The notes under the pieces were generated by a model. It was not told where the DNA came from, ran no database searches, and worked only from the letters and a program-made list of their open reading frames with translations. The translations under genes were made by a program, and so were the position numbers. Below, piece after piece: positions 38,604 through 48,632 of a stretch of 64,000 bases of DNA (position 1 is its first letter; every line of letters begins with the position of its first letter). The DNA is from Microcaldota archaeon. GTDB taxonomy: Archaea > Micrarchaeota > Micrarchaeia > Micrarchaeales > CABMGC01. The stretch is from positions 1 through 64,000 of the forward strand of contig DAHWXM010000019.1 of NCBI GenBank assembly GCA_027334165.1. The letters run 5' to 3'.

Positions 38604-40568
38604 ATGAAAAAATTTGCGACCACAGAAGAGGTTAAGATTCCTGACAAGATCATTGACCAGGTGATAGGGCAGGAAAAGGCAGTCGCGATAATAAGGAAGG
38701 CGGCTAAGCAGCATAGGAACGTGCTGCTCATCGGAGAACCGGGCACGGGCAAGACGATGCTCGCACAGGCCATGGCGGAGCTGCTCCCCGCGGCCGATCT
38801 GGAAGACGTGCTAGTGTACAGGAACGCGAACGATGAGAACAAGCCACTGATCAAAAATGTCAAGACTTACCCAACTGCCCCTGACATGTCAAAACCGCTC
38901 CCAGATGGGCAGGGGAGGCAGATAATACAGAAGGAGAGGATAAAGAACAGACTTGATTACGGAAAGGGCAAGAATAACATAGCCCCCATAATAACTGTAA
39001 TACTTATAGCGCTGTTCGTGGTCTCACTGCTCGGTTTCTTCCAGGGATACCAGTTATTAATATTCGCAGCGGCGATACTTGCGGTAGCTCTGGTTGGTTC
39101 TGTCGCTCTCTTCGTGAGCGGGTTCAGGCGCGTAGGAGGCGTCCTCCCGGGAATGTTCGACTCCAGTGAGCCGAAGCTCATAATAGACAACACAGGCATG
39201 ACTCATGCGCCGTTCGTGGACGGAACGGGCAGCCGCGCGGGTGCGTTGTTCGGAGACGTTAGGCACGACCCACTGCAATCAGGAGGGTTGGGCACGCCGC
39301 CGCACCTTAGGGTAGAAGCCGGAGCAGTGCACAGATCAAACAAGGGCGTCCTTTTCATAGACGAAGTGGCAGACTTGGAGCCCAAATCCCAGCAAGAGTT
39401 GCTGACTGCAATGCAAGAGAAGAAATACCCTATAACAGGGCAGAGCGAAATGAGCTCTGGTGCCATAGTCAGAACAGAGCCGGTGCCATGCGATTTCCTA
39501 CTCGTTGCTGCAGGAAACCTTCAGGACATACAGAAGATGCACCCCGCACTCAGGTCAAGAATACGTGGATATGGATATGAAGTGTACATGGAATCCTCAA
39601 TGCCAGACACCGCAGAGAACAGGGACATGGTGATACGATTCATCTCGCAAGAGGTTAGAAAGGACAAAAAGATACCGAATTTCAATTACGATGCGTGCAT
39701 GGTAATAGTTGATGAGGCCAGGAGGCGCAGTGGAAGGAAGAATAGACTTACCCTGATATTAAGGGATCTTGGCGGTCTTATCCGCGCCGCGGGTGACATA
39801 GCAATAGAACGCAATGCAAAGTTTGTGACAGCGGATGACGTGATAAAGGCCTTATCACTGGCAAAGCCCATAGAGGCACAGTTTGTAGAGCAGTCGCTGG
39901 AGTACAGGAAGGACTACAAGATATTCAAGACAAAGGGCTTTGCGATAGGCAGGGTGAATGGCCTCGCAATAGTCGGTTCAACATATCTCTCTGCCGGGAT
40001 AGTGCTGCCGATAGTTGCGGAAGTCACGCCAGCAAGCTCAAAAACCGAGGGCAAGCTAATACCTACAGGAAAACTTGGCAAGATAGCAAAAGAGGCTGTG
40101 AAGAACATAAGCGCCATCATAAAGAGGCATATGAACAGGGACGTGACGCGTTACGACATCCACGTACAATTCCTGCAGACTTATGAAGGCGTTGAGGGAG
40201 ACAGCGCAAGCATTTCAGTTGCGGTGGCAGTCATATCGGCAATGGAGGGCATCCCGGTCAATCAGGACTTGGCAATGACGGGTTCGCTGTCGGTGAGGGG
40301 TGACGTGCTTCCCGTAGGAGGCGTAACAAACAAAATACTCGCTGCGATAGACGTTGGGATGAAGACCGTGCTGATACCAAGCACAAACATGAAGGACATA
40401 TTCATAGACAAGAAGCGGCTGAGCCATGTGCGCATAATACCGGTGAGCAACATAGCAGAGGTGCTGAAATACGCGCTAAAGCAGAGCCCGAGGCGCGACG
40501 CCATGATAAAGGAGTTGAGCAGTTACATAACGAGCGATTCGCGGGAGAGGAAGCCGTTAATAGTCTAA
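38604..40568 (+). CDS. lonB: Membrane-anchored ATP-dependent protease LonB (archaeal)
   Basis: Walker [17 protein letters not shown], two TM segments inserted in the AAA+ domain, C-terminal Lon protease domain with [17 protein letters not shown]. Confidence 0.95.
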   Translation: MKKFATTEEVKIPDKIIDQVIGQEKAVAIIRKAAKQHRNVLLIGEPGTGKTMLAQAMAELLPAADLEDVLVYRNANDENKPLIKNVKTYPTAPDMSKPLPDGQGRQIIQKERIKNRLDYGKGKNNIAPIITVILIALFVVSLLGFFQGYQLLIFAAAILAVALVGSVALFVSGFRRVGGVLPGMFDSSEPKLIIDNTGMTHAPFVDGTGSRAGALFGDVRHDPLQSGGLGTPPHLRVEAGAVHRSNKGVLFIDEVADLEPKSQQELLTAMQEKKYPITGQSEMSSGAIVRTEPVPCDFLLVAAGNLQDIQKMHPALRSRIRGYGYEVYMESSMPDTAENRDMVIRFISQEVRKDKKIPNFNYDACMVIVDEARRRSGRKNRLTLILRDLGGLIRAAGDIAIERNAKFVTADDVIKALSLAKPIEAQFVEQSLEYRKDYKIFKTKGFAIGRVNGLAIVGSTYLSAGIVLPIVAEVTPASSKTEGKLIPTGKLGKIAKEAVKNISAIIKRHMNRDVTRYDIHVQFLQTYEGVEGDSASISVAVAVISAMEGIPVNQDLAMTGSLSVRGDVLPVGGVTNKILAAIDVGMKTVLIPSTNMKDIFIDKKRLSHVRIIPVSNIAEVLKYALKQSPRRDAMIKELSSYITSDSRERKPLIV

Positions 40569-40585
40569 GACAGGTGTAAAGAGCC

Positions 40586-41689
40586 ATGGCAGCAAAAACT
40601 AATGATTCGACCAAGAAACTGGAGGGAATGGGAGCAGGCATAGTGTCAGACATAAAGAAAGGCAAGAATCCAACCTTTAGCACATTGGTCAGGGCGCGCT
40701 CAAACATAATCTTTGACCAAAAGGAGGGATATCTCAAACTAGGTAAGACGAGAGAGGAAAGGAGCTTCCTGAATTTCTCCCAGTCGAAGAGGTTCATGCA
40801 GACAGTAGCGATAGCATCGAAATGTCATAAGTTCGTGAAGGAGAACTTGCACACCACCATAAGGGGTCTGTTTTATCAGCTGAAGTATTCGCTTGGTGAC
40901 GACATAGATGAGAATATATTCAGCGAACAGTCGGAGTCCAATCCACTCATAGAAGACCTCGAAGTTGCCCTGGAAGTAAAGAGGGAGAACCTGAACTTGA
41001 ACGCAAATAGGAAAGGAGTACTTGCGGGAAACATGAAGGTCATGGACACGTTCGGCAATGAGAGGCTTGAGATAGACTGCAGCAAGCAGGGCAGGAGCGG
41101 CTGGGCCATCCCGAGCGACGTTGACAATGACATAGAATTTGTAGACGTAAAGGCAAAGTACGTGCTCGTAGTGGAAAAGGACGCGCTATGGCAGAGGCTT
41201 AACGAAGATGGGCTTTGGAAGAAGGAAAATTTCATACTTATAACACCGCAGGGGCAAGCGGCAAGAGGCACGCGAAGGCTCATACGCAAGCTCGCAGACA
41301 TGGGGCTTCCTGTATACGTATTCACAGACTCTGATGCCTGGGGATGGTACATATACTGGACGATAAAGACGGGCAGCATAAATCTTGCATACATAGGCAG
41401 CGATGTGGCTACACCGGAAGCGAAGTTCATCGGTGTCACAATGTCTGACCTTGACAAGTACGATTTCCTCAACAAGATGACCATAAACGCCAGCGAGGTT
41501 GACCTTAAGCGGGCACAGGAGATGCTAAATTACAACTGGATAAACAAGAGCAAGGAATGGGTAGCCGAGCTTGAGAGAATGATAAAGTCGAAGAAGAAGC
41601 TGGAGCAGGATGCGCTCCAGGGCCCAAGGCTCACGTTTGTAGACGATTACATAAAGGACAAGATAAAAAGACACGATTTCCTGCCTTGA
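40586..41689 (+). CDS. top6A: DNA topoisomerase VI subunit A
   Basis: Spo11-like: TTIRGLFYQLKYSLGD; Toprim VFTDSDAWGWYIYWTIKTGS. Confidence 0.94.
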   Translation: MAAKTNDSTKKLEGMGAGIVSDIKKGKNPTFSTLVRARSNIIFDQKEGYLKLGKTREERSFLNFSQSKRFMQTVAIASKCHKFVKENLHTTIRGLFYQLKYSLGDDIDENIFSEQSESNPLIEDLEVALEVKRENLNLNANRKGVLAGNMKVMDTFGNERLEIDCSKQGRSGWAIPSDVDNDIEFVDVKAKYVLVVEKDALWQRLNEDGLWKKENFILITPQGQAARGTRRLIRKLADMGLPVYVFTDSDAWGWYIYWTIKTGSINLAYIGSDVATPEAKFIGVTMSDLDKYDFLNKMTINASEVDLKRAQEMLNYNWINKSKEWVAELERMIKSKKKLEQDALQGPRLTFVDDYIKDKIKRHDFLP

Positions 41690-41694
41690 TGGAT

Positions 41695-42342
41695 CTACGC
41701 GCCCTTGTTGAGCAGACTACTCGGACATAAATCGCTTAGCGGGCATTCCGCGCATGCAGGAGTTCTCGCATGGCATACGTCCCTGCCTAGCGCTATGAAC
41801 AGATTGGATATTTCACCGCGTTTTTTCGTAGCGGCTATCCGCATGAGAGAGCACTCTACGGCGTGTGGGGCGCCGGATGGGCTAAGGCCCAACCGATGCG
41901 CGACCCTCGCGCAATGAGTATCGACGACTATGCCCTCGTTTATCCCGTACATCTCATTCAGCACGACGTTGCCGACCTTTCTTCCCACGCCGGGCAAGAC
42001 CATCATCTCGGCAAGTGTCCGCGGGACCTTTCCATCAAAAATTTCGACAAGCATCCTTGCTGACCTCCTCAAGTGCTTCGCTTTCGTCCGATAATAATTC
42101 AAACCGCCTAGATCCTTCTCCAGCTCAATAGGATCCGCATTTGCGTAATCTGAAAATGTCTTGTACTTCTTAAAAAGGCCGCGTGTAGCCGCATTCACTT
42201 GCTTGTCAGTGCATTGTGGCGAGAGAAGCACGGCAGTGAAAAGATCAGAAGCAGTGCGATGCTTCAGCTCGGTGTGTAGATTCCTCCCATAACGTCTTTC
42301 GAGCCTGCCGAGCACTGCGGATAACATCTTCTTCTTATTCAT
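41695..42342 (-). CDS. nth: Endonuclease III
   Basis: HhH-GPD: LPGVGRKVGNVVLNEMYGINEGIVVDTHCARVAHRLG; C-terminal FeS cysteines CHARTPACAECPLSDLC. Confidence 0.92.
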   Translation of the reverse strand: MNKKKMLSAVLGRLERRYGRNLHTELKHRTASDLFTAVLLSPQCTDKQVNAATRGLFKKYKTFSDYANADPIELEKDLGGLNYYRTKAKHLRRSARMLVEIFDGKVPRTLAEMMVLPGVGRKVGNVVLNEMYGINEGIVVDTHCARVAHRLGLSPSGAPHAVECSLMRIAATKKRGEISNLFIALGRDVCHARTPACAECPLSDLCPSSLLNKGA

Positions 42343-42367
42343 GGGAATAGATTGCCCGTCTAGGTTT

Positions 42368-42655
42368 TTAATTCTTGATGGATAGATAGGTACCATAGCC
42401 GTCCGATAACACGTAATAATCTCCAGACTGGCGCATGTTTACCCCATCAAGCAGCGCGGCTTGTACGGCAAAAGGATAACAGGAAGGGGCCGTCTGGACA
42501 AGCCCCACGTACATACTAGATTTTATTGATGCTGATGCCTGTCCATAGTATATAAGATTGGATTGGAGCACGGACAGCGAAGAGAGGGCCGACGCCGTGT
42601 ATATAGAACCAGCAAGGACGGTTAGCATGATCGAAATACCATAAAATGACATCAT
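42368..42655 (-). CDS. Small membrane-anchored protein of pilus operon
   Basis: N-terminal TM (MMSFYGISIMLTVLAGSIYTASALSSLSVLQ); 4-nt overlap with upstream gene. Confidence 0.6.
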   Translation of the reverse strand: MMSFYGISIMLTVLAGSIYTASALSSLSVLQSNLIYYGQASASIKSSMYVGLVQTAPSCYPFAVQAALLDGVNMRQSGDYYVLSDGYGTYLSIKN

Positions 42656-43047
42656 GCACCAGCCTCGAGACAGAGAAACACGTATTTATTTCCAGCATGG
42701 AACGGGAAACATGAACCCATCCGGTTGGACAAAGATGCACCGATGCTACCCCCATTCACTGACACCAGCGACATGTTTTCAAATCCATAAATGCCAGCGT
42801 ATTCGTCAAGATAGTTGATTATGCACGACGAACCGTTTATTATGAATGACGAAATGCAAGTTTGCATCGAGGCGTTTTCGGTGGCTTGACGTACAAAATC
42901 GTAGGCCGTGTATGACCACATCAACTCCCTGTTTGAGGCAGAGAAGTTTGCAGTGTATCCTGAAATGCAGTAGGCGATTGTACACAGTAGCGATAACGAA
43001 AAGGATAGCGATAGGAGCGATTCGAAAGTAGCTAATTGTAACCGCAT
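42652..43047 (-). CDS. Pilin-like/secreted minor component
   Basis: MRLQLATFESLLSLSFSLSLLCTIAYCISG; Cys- and Asn-rich ectodomain. Confidence 0.62.
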   Translation of the reverse strand: MRLQLATFESLLSLSFSLSLLCTIAYCISGYTANFSASNRELMWSYTAYDFVRQATENASMQTCISSFIINGSSCIINYLDEYAGIYGFENMSLVSVNGGSIGASLSNRMGSCFPFHAGNKYVFLCLEAGA

Positions 43048-43051
43048 GCAT

Positions 43052-44332
43052 TCACGTTATTTCTATCTTTGAGCCGTTGTAATATACTGTAGAATCCACG
43101 CCATTACTGTCATTAAGCGATATCAGTATCACGAATGTGAATCTGACGTGTGGTGTGCAGATTATGGAATCATGGGACATGCGGCAGGAGTCGTTTGTTG
43201 GTTCTGCTGTGCGAATCATCACTGAGGAAGCATTTTCATAAGCTGCAATGGCCTGTTGGATCGCGGATTGTTCTGGTGAGGATATGTCTGTTTTGTTGTA
43301 ATACCATAGAAGATACTTAGCATTAGTCATAGCCCGCGAATATTCTACATACGAATTCGGATTCACATTAAGCATTGATCCAGAGTGCCAGAGCAGAGGG
43401 CCTTCTGCAGTCCCGGAATATGAGACATTCTGGATTGATGCCGTTCCGACAACCTCGTTTGCGGAGTACACGAAGTCTCTGCTCATGGAACTTATCACGG
43501 TGGAAAGCATTTCGCCATTCGGAGTTGTCAGGTTTATTGTGAACGAGTACGAATATCTTGGGGCATTTGCGGTATTTGTACCGACTTCCTGGAAGCTAGT
43601 GTTTTTTGGGGTTATGCAGAACGTCTCCGTCTGACTTCCGCCTCCGGTATAACAACCTGTAGAGAATATGTTGTACTCCCATGCATTATAAGTTCCGCAT
43701 TGTGAATTGATTCCGTACGGATTGCCCCAGAAGCCTATCTGTGTGCAATGGCCCCATTCGTTAAATTGTGATACATTTTCTGATGTGCTTTCGTTGTATA
43801 CTATGGATTCGCTGATATTCGATATGGTTGCGGAGTATTGAGAGTCAGAGTAGGCATAGGCTGCCGAAAGGGCGTCGGTGTAGGAATAATATGTGCCGTT
43901 GCGCTTTGTGCCTGCACAACGTATAGAATAGTTAATCGATGCATAGTCAATACCGGCTCTCGTGGGCATAAACCGAATTTCTGAGAGATACATGCCAGAA
44001 AAATTACCGTGTATGGAAGTCGTATTAAAAAGAATGGCACTTGACGATAGTGAGAAGTTCAACGAGCCAGAACCGCAGCCATACCCAAGCGCCTGTGCGA
44101 CCGCTTCCTTCCCCACAGAGGAGTTTAAAGGCATCGCAAAAGAGAATGATGGAGCATCAGTACTGTCATTAATCGGTACAATCTGTGTCGTGACGTATGA
44201 AAAATTTTCCGATGAAAATGTTGAATGCTCAAGGCTTATGCCCTTCGTGTACAGCGATATTGCGCTCAGGCTCAGAATGCTCACTGCAGATAGGATGAGC
44301 ATGAATTCTATACTCGTTTGGACACGCATCAT
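43052..44332 (-). CDS. Large pilin-like protein (putative adhesin/tip subunit)
   Basis: MMRVQTSIEFMLILSAVSILSLSAISLYTKG class III signal (QTSIE), about 400 aa N-glycosylation-rich ectodomain. Confidence 0.7.
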   Translation of the reverse strand: MMRVQTSIEFMLILSAVSILSLSAISLYTKGISLEHSTFSSENFSYVTTQIVPINDSTDAPSFSFAMPLNSSVGKEAVAQALGYGCGSGSLNFSLSSSAILFNTTSIHGNFSGMYLSEIRFMPTRAGIDYASINYSIRCAGTKRNGTYYSYTDALSAAYAYSDSQYSATISNISESIVYNESTSENVSQFNEWGHCTQIGFWGNPYGINSQCGTYNAWEYNIFSTGCYTGGGSQTETFCITPKNTSFQEVGTNTANAPRYSYSFTINLTTPNGEMLSTVISSMSRDFVYSANEVVGTASIQNVSYSGTAEGPLLWHSGSMLNVNPNSYVEYSRAMTNAKYLLWYYNKTDISSPEQSAIQQAIAAYENASSVMIRTAEPTNDSCRMSHDSIICTPHVRFTFVILISLNDSNGVDSTVYYNGSKIEIT

Positions 44333-44655
44333 TTCAACACCATTACGTAGGATTTTCTGGATACTGTTATTATGCGGCATATCTTCCCGGGGCAGATCCC
44401 CACATCGTTTGCTCCGAAAAACAGGGCGGAGAAATTTCCTTGTTTGGCCATGGAGTTGGTAAACGTAGTAAATTCAGAGTAGTTCATTCCGGTGGCATAA
44501 CCTGTGGCAATAATTTTCTGGGAGTCTGCTGCGATGGCCAGAGCAGAGGCCTGCACGAGCGCTGCGTGCCGAATGTACTTCATGCCTGTGGTTCCCCCGA
44601 TAAGCAGCAGTAGTATTGCAAATAGGGTTAACGGCACACCGATTGCAAAGTCCAT
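44329..44655 (-). CDS. Small membrane-anchored pilus operon protein
   Basis: MDFAIGVPLTLFAILLLLIGGTTGMKYIRH; overlaps neighbouring start. Confidence 0.6.
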   Translation of the reverse strand: MDFAIGVPLTLFAILLLLIGGTTGMKYIRHAALVQASALAIAADSQKIIATGYATGMNYSEFTTFTNSMAKQGNFSALFFGANDVGICPGKICRIITVSRKSYVMVLK

Positions 44656-44671
44656 GTTTTGTATCAATGTA

Positions 44672-44872
44672 TCAACCAATGTTAATGCAGCCCGCGCATA
44701 CGGATATTGAAGATGAATTGCCGGATTCTGATGATGCGAGCGCTGATACATAGTCTGCGACGACGTGCGAGAATCCGTAAAGATGCGATATCATCGGTAT
44801 GGTCGTTGCTGCAAACATTATCACCAGGCACATGGTGAGCAGCATTTCTATGCTCAATTGCAGTTTTTGCAT
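44672..44872 (-). CDS. Type IV pilin-like protein
   Basis: MQKLQLSIEMLLTMCLVIMFAATTIPMISHLYGF (QLSIE motif). Confidence 0.68.
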   Translation of the reverse strand: MQKLQLSIEMLLTMCLVIMFAATTIPMISHLYGFSHVVADYVSALASSESGNSSSISVCAGCINIG

Positions 44873-45234
44873 GACATCACGTATTGCCCCACACCGTCGG
44901 GTGAGATCTCGAGCTCTTTGTACACACCATCTGGACACAGCGCATTTCCTGCGACTCGGATTTCGGCGACAAAATCGAATGTACCGTATCCGTTTTTAAT
45001 CCCGTGGCCCGTGAAGGTCGAATTGCATGCCCCTACAGGAACATACGCAGTAAAGGAGGTATTGGTACCGGAAATGTGGTTGTTTATAATGAATGAGAAT
45101 TCTGAAAACGCGTACGATGCGATGTGCCATTCCACAAATGAGGATTTCGCTGCGAGCATGCTGATTGAGGATAGCAGGGCCAGCGCCGCTACCCCAATGT
45201 AGATCAGCCACTCAACAGACAGTTGCAGGCGCAT
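44854..45234 (-). CDS. Type IV pilin-like protein
   Basis: MRLQLSVEWLIYIGVAALALLSSISMLAAKSS (QLSVE motif). Confidence 0.7.
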   Translation of the reverse strand: MRLQLSVEWLIYIGVAALALLSSISMLAAKSSFVEWHIASYAFSEFSFIINNHISGTNTSFTAYVPVGACNSTFTGHGIKNGYGTFDFVAEIRVAGNALCPDGVYKELEISPDGVGQYVMSCKNCN

Positions 45235-45249
45235 GTGGATGTACCCCAA

Positions 45250-45534
45250 TCAGGCAGAACCGGCGGATAGGCGTGACAGTTGCTGCGATATTGCGGAGGT
45301 TATGCTGTAATTCGTCCCGTTTATGAGCACGTTGTTCGGGATAGTTGTTTTCAGTTTTACGATCATGACCAATGCCATAACTATCACAATGCTCGCCGTA
45401 GCTATCATCATGACATATTCCAGAGAGCCTTGGGCCCTGGAAGCTCGAACCATCAGGGGTAGGGTCTTCACTTCCATAGGCAACATCCCGTACACGACCT
45501 TTACATATTTTCTCAAATCCATTTTATCACTCAT
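45250..45534 (-). CDS. Type IV pilin-like protein
   Basis: RASRAQGSLEYVMMIATASIVIVMALVMIVKLK (QGSLEY motif); ATGA overlap with upstream TadC gene. Confidence 0.72.
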   Translation of the reverse strand: MSDKMDLRKYVKVVYGMLPMEVKTLPLMVRASRAQGSLEYVMMIATASIVIVMALVMIVKLKTTIPNNVLINGTNYSITSAISQQLSRLSAGSA

Positions 45535-46283
45535 ACAATATAAGGGGTGTAACTTGCCGATACTACCAGTATGGCAATGGCAATTGCCACGCGTGGTATC
45601 GCATCGTACAGGATGTTCTTTGTGTCTGCCAGAGGATTCCTGAAAAATGCGTTTATTAGCATTGTAATCACTATGTAACATGCCAACACCAGAATGAAGT
45701 GTGACTGTACAGTGAGATAGCTGAAGGAGTTTATCGAAGAAGAAATCTCGAATATCGCCGTGCTTATGCCGCCGAACAGGGGAAGAAAGAAAGTAAGGCC
45801 CAGCATGGCTATGGAGTTCGCACTGCCGATCCGAGAGTTGAACGCATTGGTGCGCCTTGCACGCTCTTTAACACGCGCCGAGAACGCCGAGATTTGCCTA
45901 ACAGAATGCTTCCTTCCCGAGAGACCTAGATGAAGCAACCACACGAATTCGGACAAAGTTGCATCGGCACTATATCGGGAAAGGGAGTCGGTGTCGCCGA
46001 ATAGGAAACTGCGGATGAGCGGCGCAATCTTACCGGAGATTGGATGTGGAAGGGATGTTGCGCGGCGTATCGCCTTCCATATTCCTGTGTCTTGAGAGGA
46101 AACAATGCTGTCAGCCAAAAGGGATAGGCCGGTATCGTTAACGTCGGCCCTCCTTGGCCGCAGAAAAAGCAGCGCGGCGCACGCAAATGGGAACAGCAAT
46201 GACGCCGGAACTTCTCGGATCAGGGCTAATGGTATCAAGATGACCTGAAGCAAGGTGAGCGGCAGTAAATATCTATCAAGCAT
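45531..46283 (-). CDS. TadC/PilC/FlaJ-like pilus assembly membrane protein (2)
   Basis: T2SF-like membrane topology, C-terminal TM pairs, operon context. Confidence 0.65.
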   Translation of the reverse strand: MLDRYLLPLTLLQVILIPLALIREVPASLLFPFACAALLFLRPRRADVNDTGLSLLADSIVSSQDTGIWKAIRRATSLPHPISGKIAPLIRSFLFGDTDSLSRYSADATLSEFVWLLHLGLSGRKHSVRQISAFSARVKERARRTNAFNSRIGSANSIAMLGLTFFLPLFGGISTAIFEISSSINSFSYLTVQSHFILVLACYIVITMLINAFFRNPLADTKNILYDAIPRVAIAIAILVVSASYTPYIV

Positions 46284-46986
46284 GCAAAACCCTGTTTATA
46301 ACTATGTTTAGCGCCAATGACATCGATGGAAGGAGTAGGAGCATCGCCATTGAAAACATAATCATTGATCCCGCAGTTTGTCCGAGTATGGCATTGCCTA
46401 TGAACCCAAAAATGGCAAAGGACGGAAGCACGGTAGATACGAACATACCAAGAGTGGCATTCCTTTGGAGCATTCCTTCGGCACGGGACATCTTCTCCGC
46501 GAGATCCATGTGTCTGGAGTCCAACACACCGCGAATTGACGCTCCTTCCTCGATGTTTGAACCGTGCAACAAGCCCCGCACCGCTTCTCCAGGCGCGGAG
46601 ATAGAGCAAGATACAACTGCCTCGGGCAGCCGCATTCCGAACCTCGTTCTCTTGCGTATCTCGTCTACCGCTAGCTTTAATGCAGCCGAACTGGAGAAAC
46701 GGGATATTTCGGCCAGTTTGCATAACGTGGGCAGATTAGACGCGTTTTCGCCAAACACACTGTCGAACGCGTAAAGAGCTTCTGCCCGAAGATGTGTTGC
46801 CCTCAGGTCATGCCTCGCGGAATTTACCGCGGCGTAGACGCCATAGGCAAATACGGATGACGATATTATTGATGCGTACATTATGGCCGATGCAGTAAAT
46901 ATATGCGGGTATGTAATTACAAGTCCGATAGAAGTTCCGGAAAATAGGGATAGAAGTATGCGCCACTTATCGTTCTTGAAGTTCAT
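46276..46986 (-). CDS. TadC/PilC/FlaJ-like pilus assembly membrane protein (1)
   Basis: FGMRLPEAVVSCSISAPGEAVRGLLHGSNIEEGASIRGVLDSRHMDLAEKMSRAEGMLQRNATLGMFVSTVLPSFAIFGFIGNAILG, typical T2SF_F domain. Confidence 0.75.
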   Translation of the reverse strand: MNFKNDKWRILLSLFSGTSIGLVITYPHIFTASAIMYASIISSSVFAYGVYAAVNSARHDLRATHLRAEALYAFDSVFGENASNLPTLCKLAEISRFSSSAALKLAVDEIRKRTRFGMRLPEAVVSCSISAPGEAVRGLLHGSNIEEGASIRGVLDSRHMDLAEKMSRAEGMLQRNATLGMFVSTVLPSFAIFGFIGNAILGQTAGSMIMFSMAMLLLLPSMSLALNIVINRVLHA

Positions 46987-48497
46987 ATTCCGCACCCATG
47001 CCGTGCCAATTCTTCACTGAAGCCATCGATTCCGGCATTTTTGGCAATGACCATTTCGATGAACGATTTTTGCCGCTCGAATTCCTTTGCGGCCAGGCGG
47101 ACGGATATCCCGCGAATCTTTGCATAAACCCGGATGGCTTTCGAATCCTTAAGGTCATTCGTCAGCAAGGTGCCGTCAGAAACGAGGTTGTCTATTCGCA
47201 CCTTATCCTGGTCGCCCATGTTGATCCCCGTATCTGTTTCGGCACGGCTAAGCCAGTTATATTCGTACACGCGAGTTATCCTCCTCCCAATTGTGCCAAA
47301 CTGGGAAAGGTGTATTGATAGGTCAAGCATGCTTATGCTCTTCGTGTCAACCCCCATTGGTCTTGTCATTAGGCGGCGTATGACACCCATTGAATCATCT
47401 GGACTGTGCATAGTTGTTAGGAATTGAATGCCGAGGTTCGCTCCGGAGAACAGGTCTCGCGCCTCCTCCCCGCGGATCTCGCCAATTATAAGACAGTCCG
47501 GACGCAGACGCAGCGCGTTTATTACCTGTTCTTTTGTGGTTACGCGGCCCTTCTCCCCATAGAGGGACACGGAGTTCATGTAGTCCTTTAGACTTATCTC
47601 ATGAATGTCCTCTTCCACTGCTATTATCCTCCTGCCCCGTGGCACAAGCCCAAGAAGGGTGTTTAGCATCGTGGTTTTTCCGCTTGCTGGTGCGCCAGAG
47701 ATGACAATGTTCAACCCAGAAGCCACGCAGAACCAAAGATATGCCAATGTGCCGGCGTCCATCGTACCATTGCGTAGCAGCAGATCGGCAGAAACGCCGT
47801 CTTCCTTGCCAAGGCGTATGCTTGCTGCAGCGCCACTTCTCACGTATGGATATATCTGGGCGTGCACACGCGCGTCTCCATGCTGCACATCTATTATCGG
47901 ACTGTCCTCAGAGAGTTCCTTCTCCGAGTCGAGTATCATCCGGTTTATATCATAGCGGAATGCCCCCGCATCCTTGAACTTAAGGTTGGTTACGCATCTC
48001 CCGTACTTTTTCGTATACACTGCAAGCGGAAGATCCGGTGAATTGACCTCTATCTCCTCTAGATGCGTCTTGTTTAGCAGTAGTAGGCTCAGCGGGCCGT
48101 GCCCGGCAATATCGTGGGCTACGAAAGGATACAGTTTGTCTGCCGTCTGCGCGTCAGCGTATCTGAGAATGGCGGCCTTTGCAAGGTGATATGCACTGCC
48201 CATCACATCGGTGGCTGGATCTGCGCCATCTGCAACCAGCGTGTCTATAACGTCACGCTTTGCTCTCTCCATCGCGCGGGAATCCCATTCGCTGCCCTTC
48301 AATCCGTAACCCACAACGTACGCGTATCCATTCTTGCGTTTCACTATTGCGGACGAAGCGATATCTCCCAAACGCTCCACAACGCTGCCGAAATCGAAAT
48401 CGCACAGGCCATACGTAAGATGAGACGGCTCTTTTTCTATTGGCATGTTTTGGGGCCTTCCCCATGTTCCAAGGCTCCGGGCCAGTTTTTGTAGCAT
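46983..48497 (-). CDS. Type II/IV secretion system ATPase (TadA/FlaI/GspE family)
   Basis: Walker A GAPASGKTTMLNTLLG, Asp box EEDIHEI, Walker B RPDCLIIGEIRGEEA. Confidence 0.92.
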   Translation of the reverse strand: MLQKLARSLGTWGRPQNMPIEKEPSHLTYGLCDFDFGSVVERLGDIASSAIVKRKNGYAYVVGYGLKGSEWDSRAMERAKRDVIDTLVADGADPATDVMGSAYHLAKAAILRYADAQTADKLYPFVAHDIAGHGPLSLLLLNKTHLEEIEVNSPDLPLAVYTKKYGRCVTNLKFKDAGAFRYDINRMILDSEKELSEDSPIIDVQHGDARVHAQIYPYVRSGAAASIRLGKEDGVSADLLLRNGTMDAGTLAYLWFCVASGLNIVISGAPASGKTTMLNTLLGLVPRGRRIIAVEEDIHEISLKDYMNSVSLYGEKGRVTTKEQVINALRLRPDCLIIGEIRGEEARDLFSGANLGIQFLTTMHSPDDSMGVIRRLMTRPMGVDTKSISMLDLSIHLSQFGTIGRRITRVYEYNWLSRAETDTGINMGDQDKVRIDNLVSDGTLLTNDLKDSKAIRVYAKIRGISVRLAAKEFERQKSFIEMVIAKNAGIDGFSEELARHGCGI

Positions 48498-48546
48498 GGT
48501 AACAGTATTTTATTTTAGTATATAATCTTTTACTTATGTATAATAC

Positions 48547-48567
48547 GAAAAGGTATATATACTTTTC
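48547..48567. promoter_or_regulatory. Inverted repeat in divergent promoter region of pilus operon and HTH gene
   Basis: GAAAAG-GTATATATA-CTTTTC, perfect 6-bp arms around TATATATA. Confidence 0.45.
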
Positions 48568-48632
48568 TTATACACACATTATAAATTGACAGTGCCGTAA
48601 AATCGGCGACAACCGGATAAATAGGGTATAGC

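Noticed and set aside
40876-41484. 202-aa minus-strand ORF
   Set aside because: Antisense to top6A.
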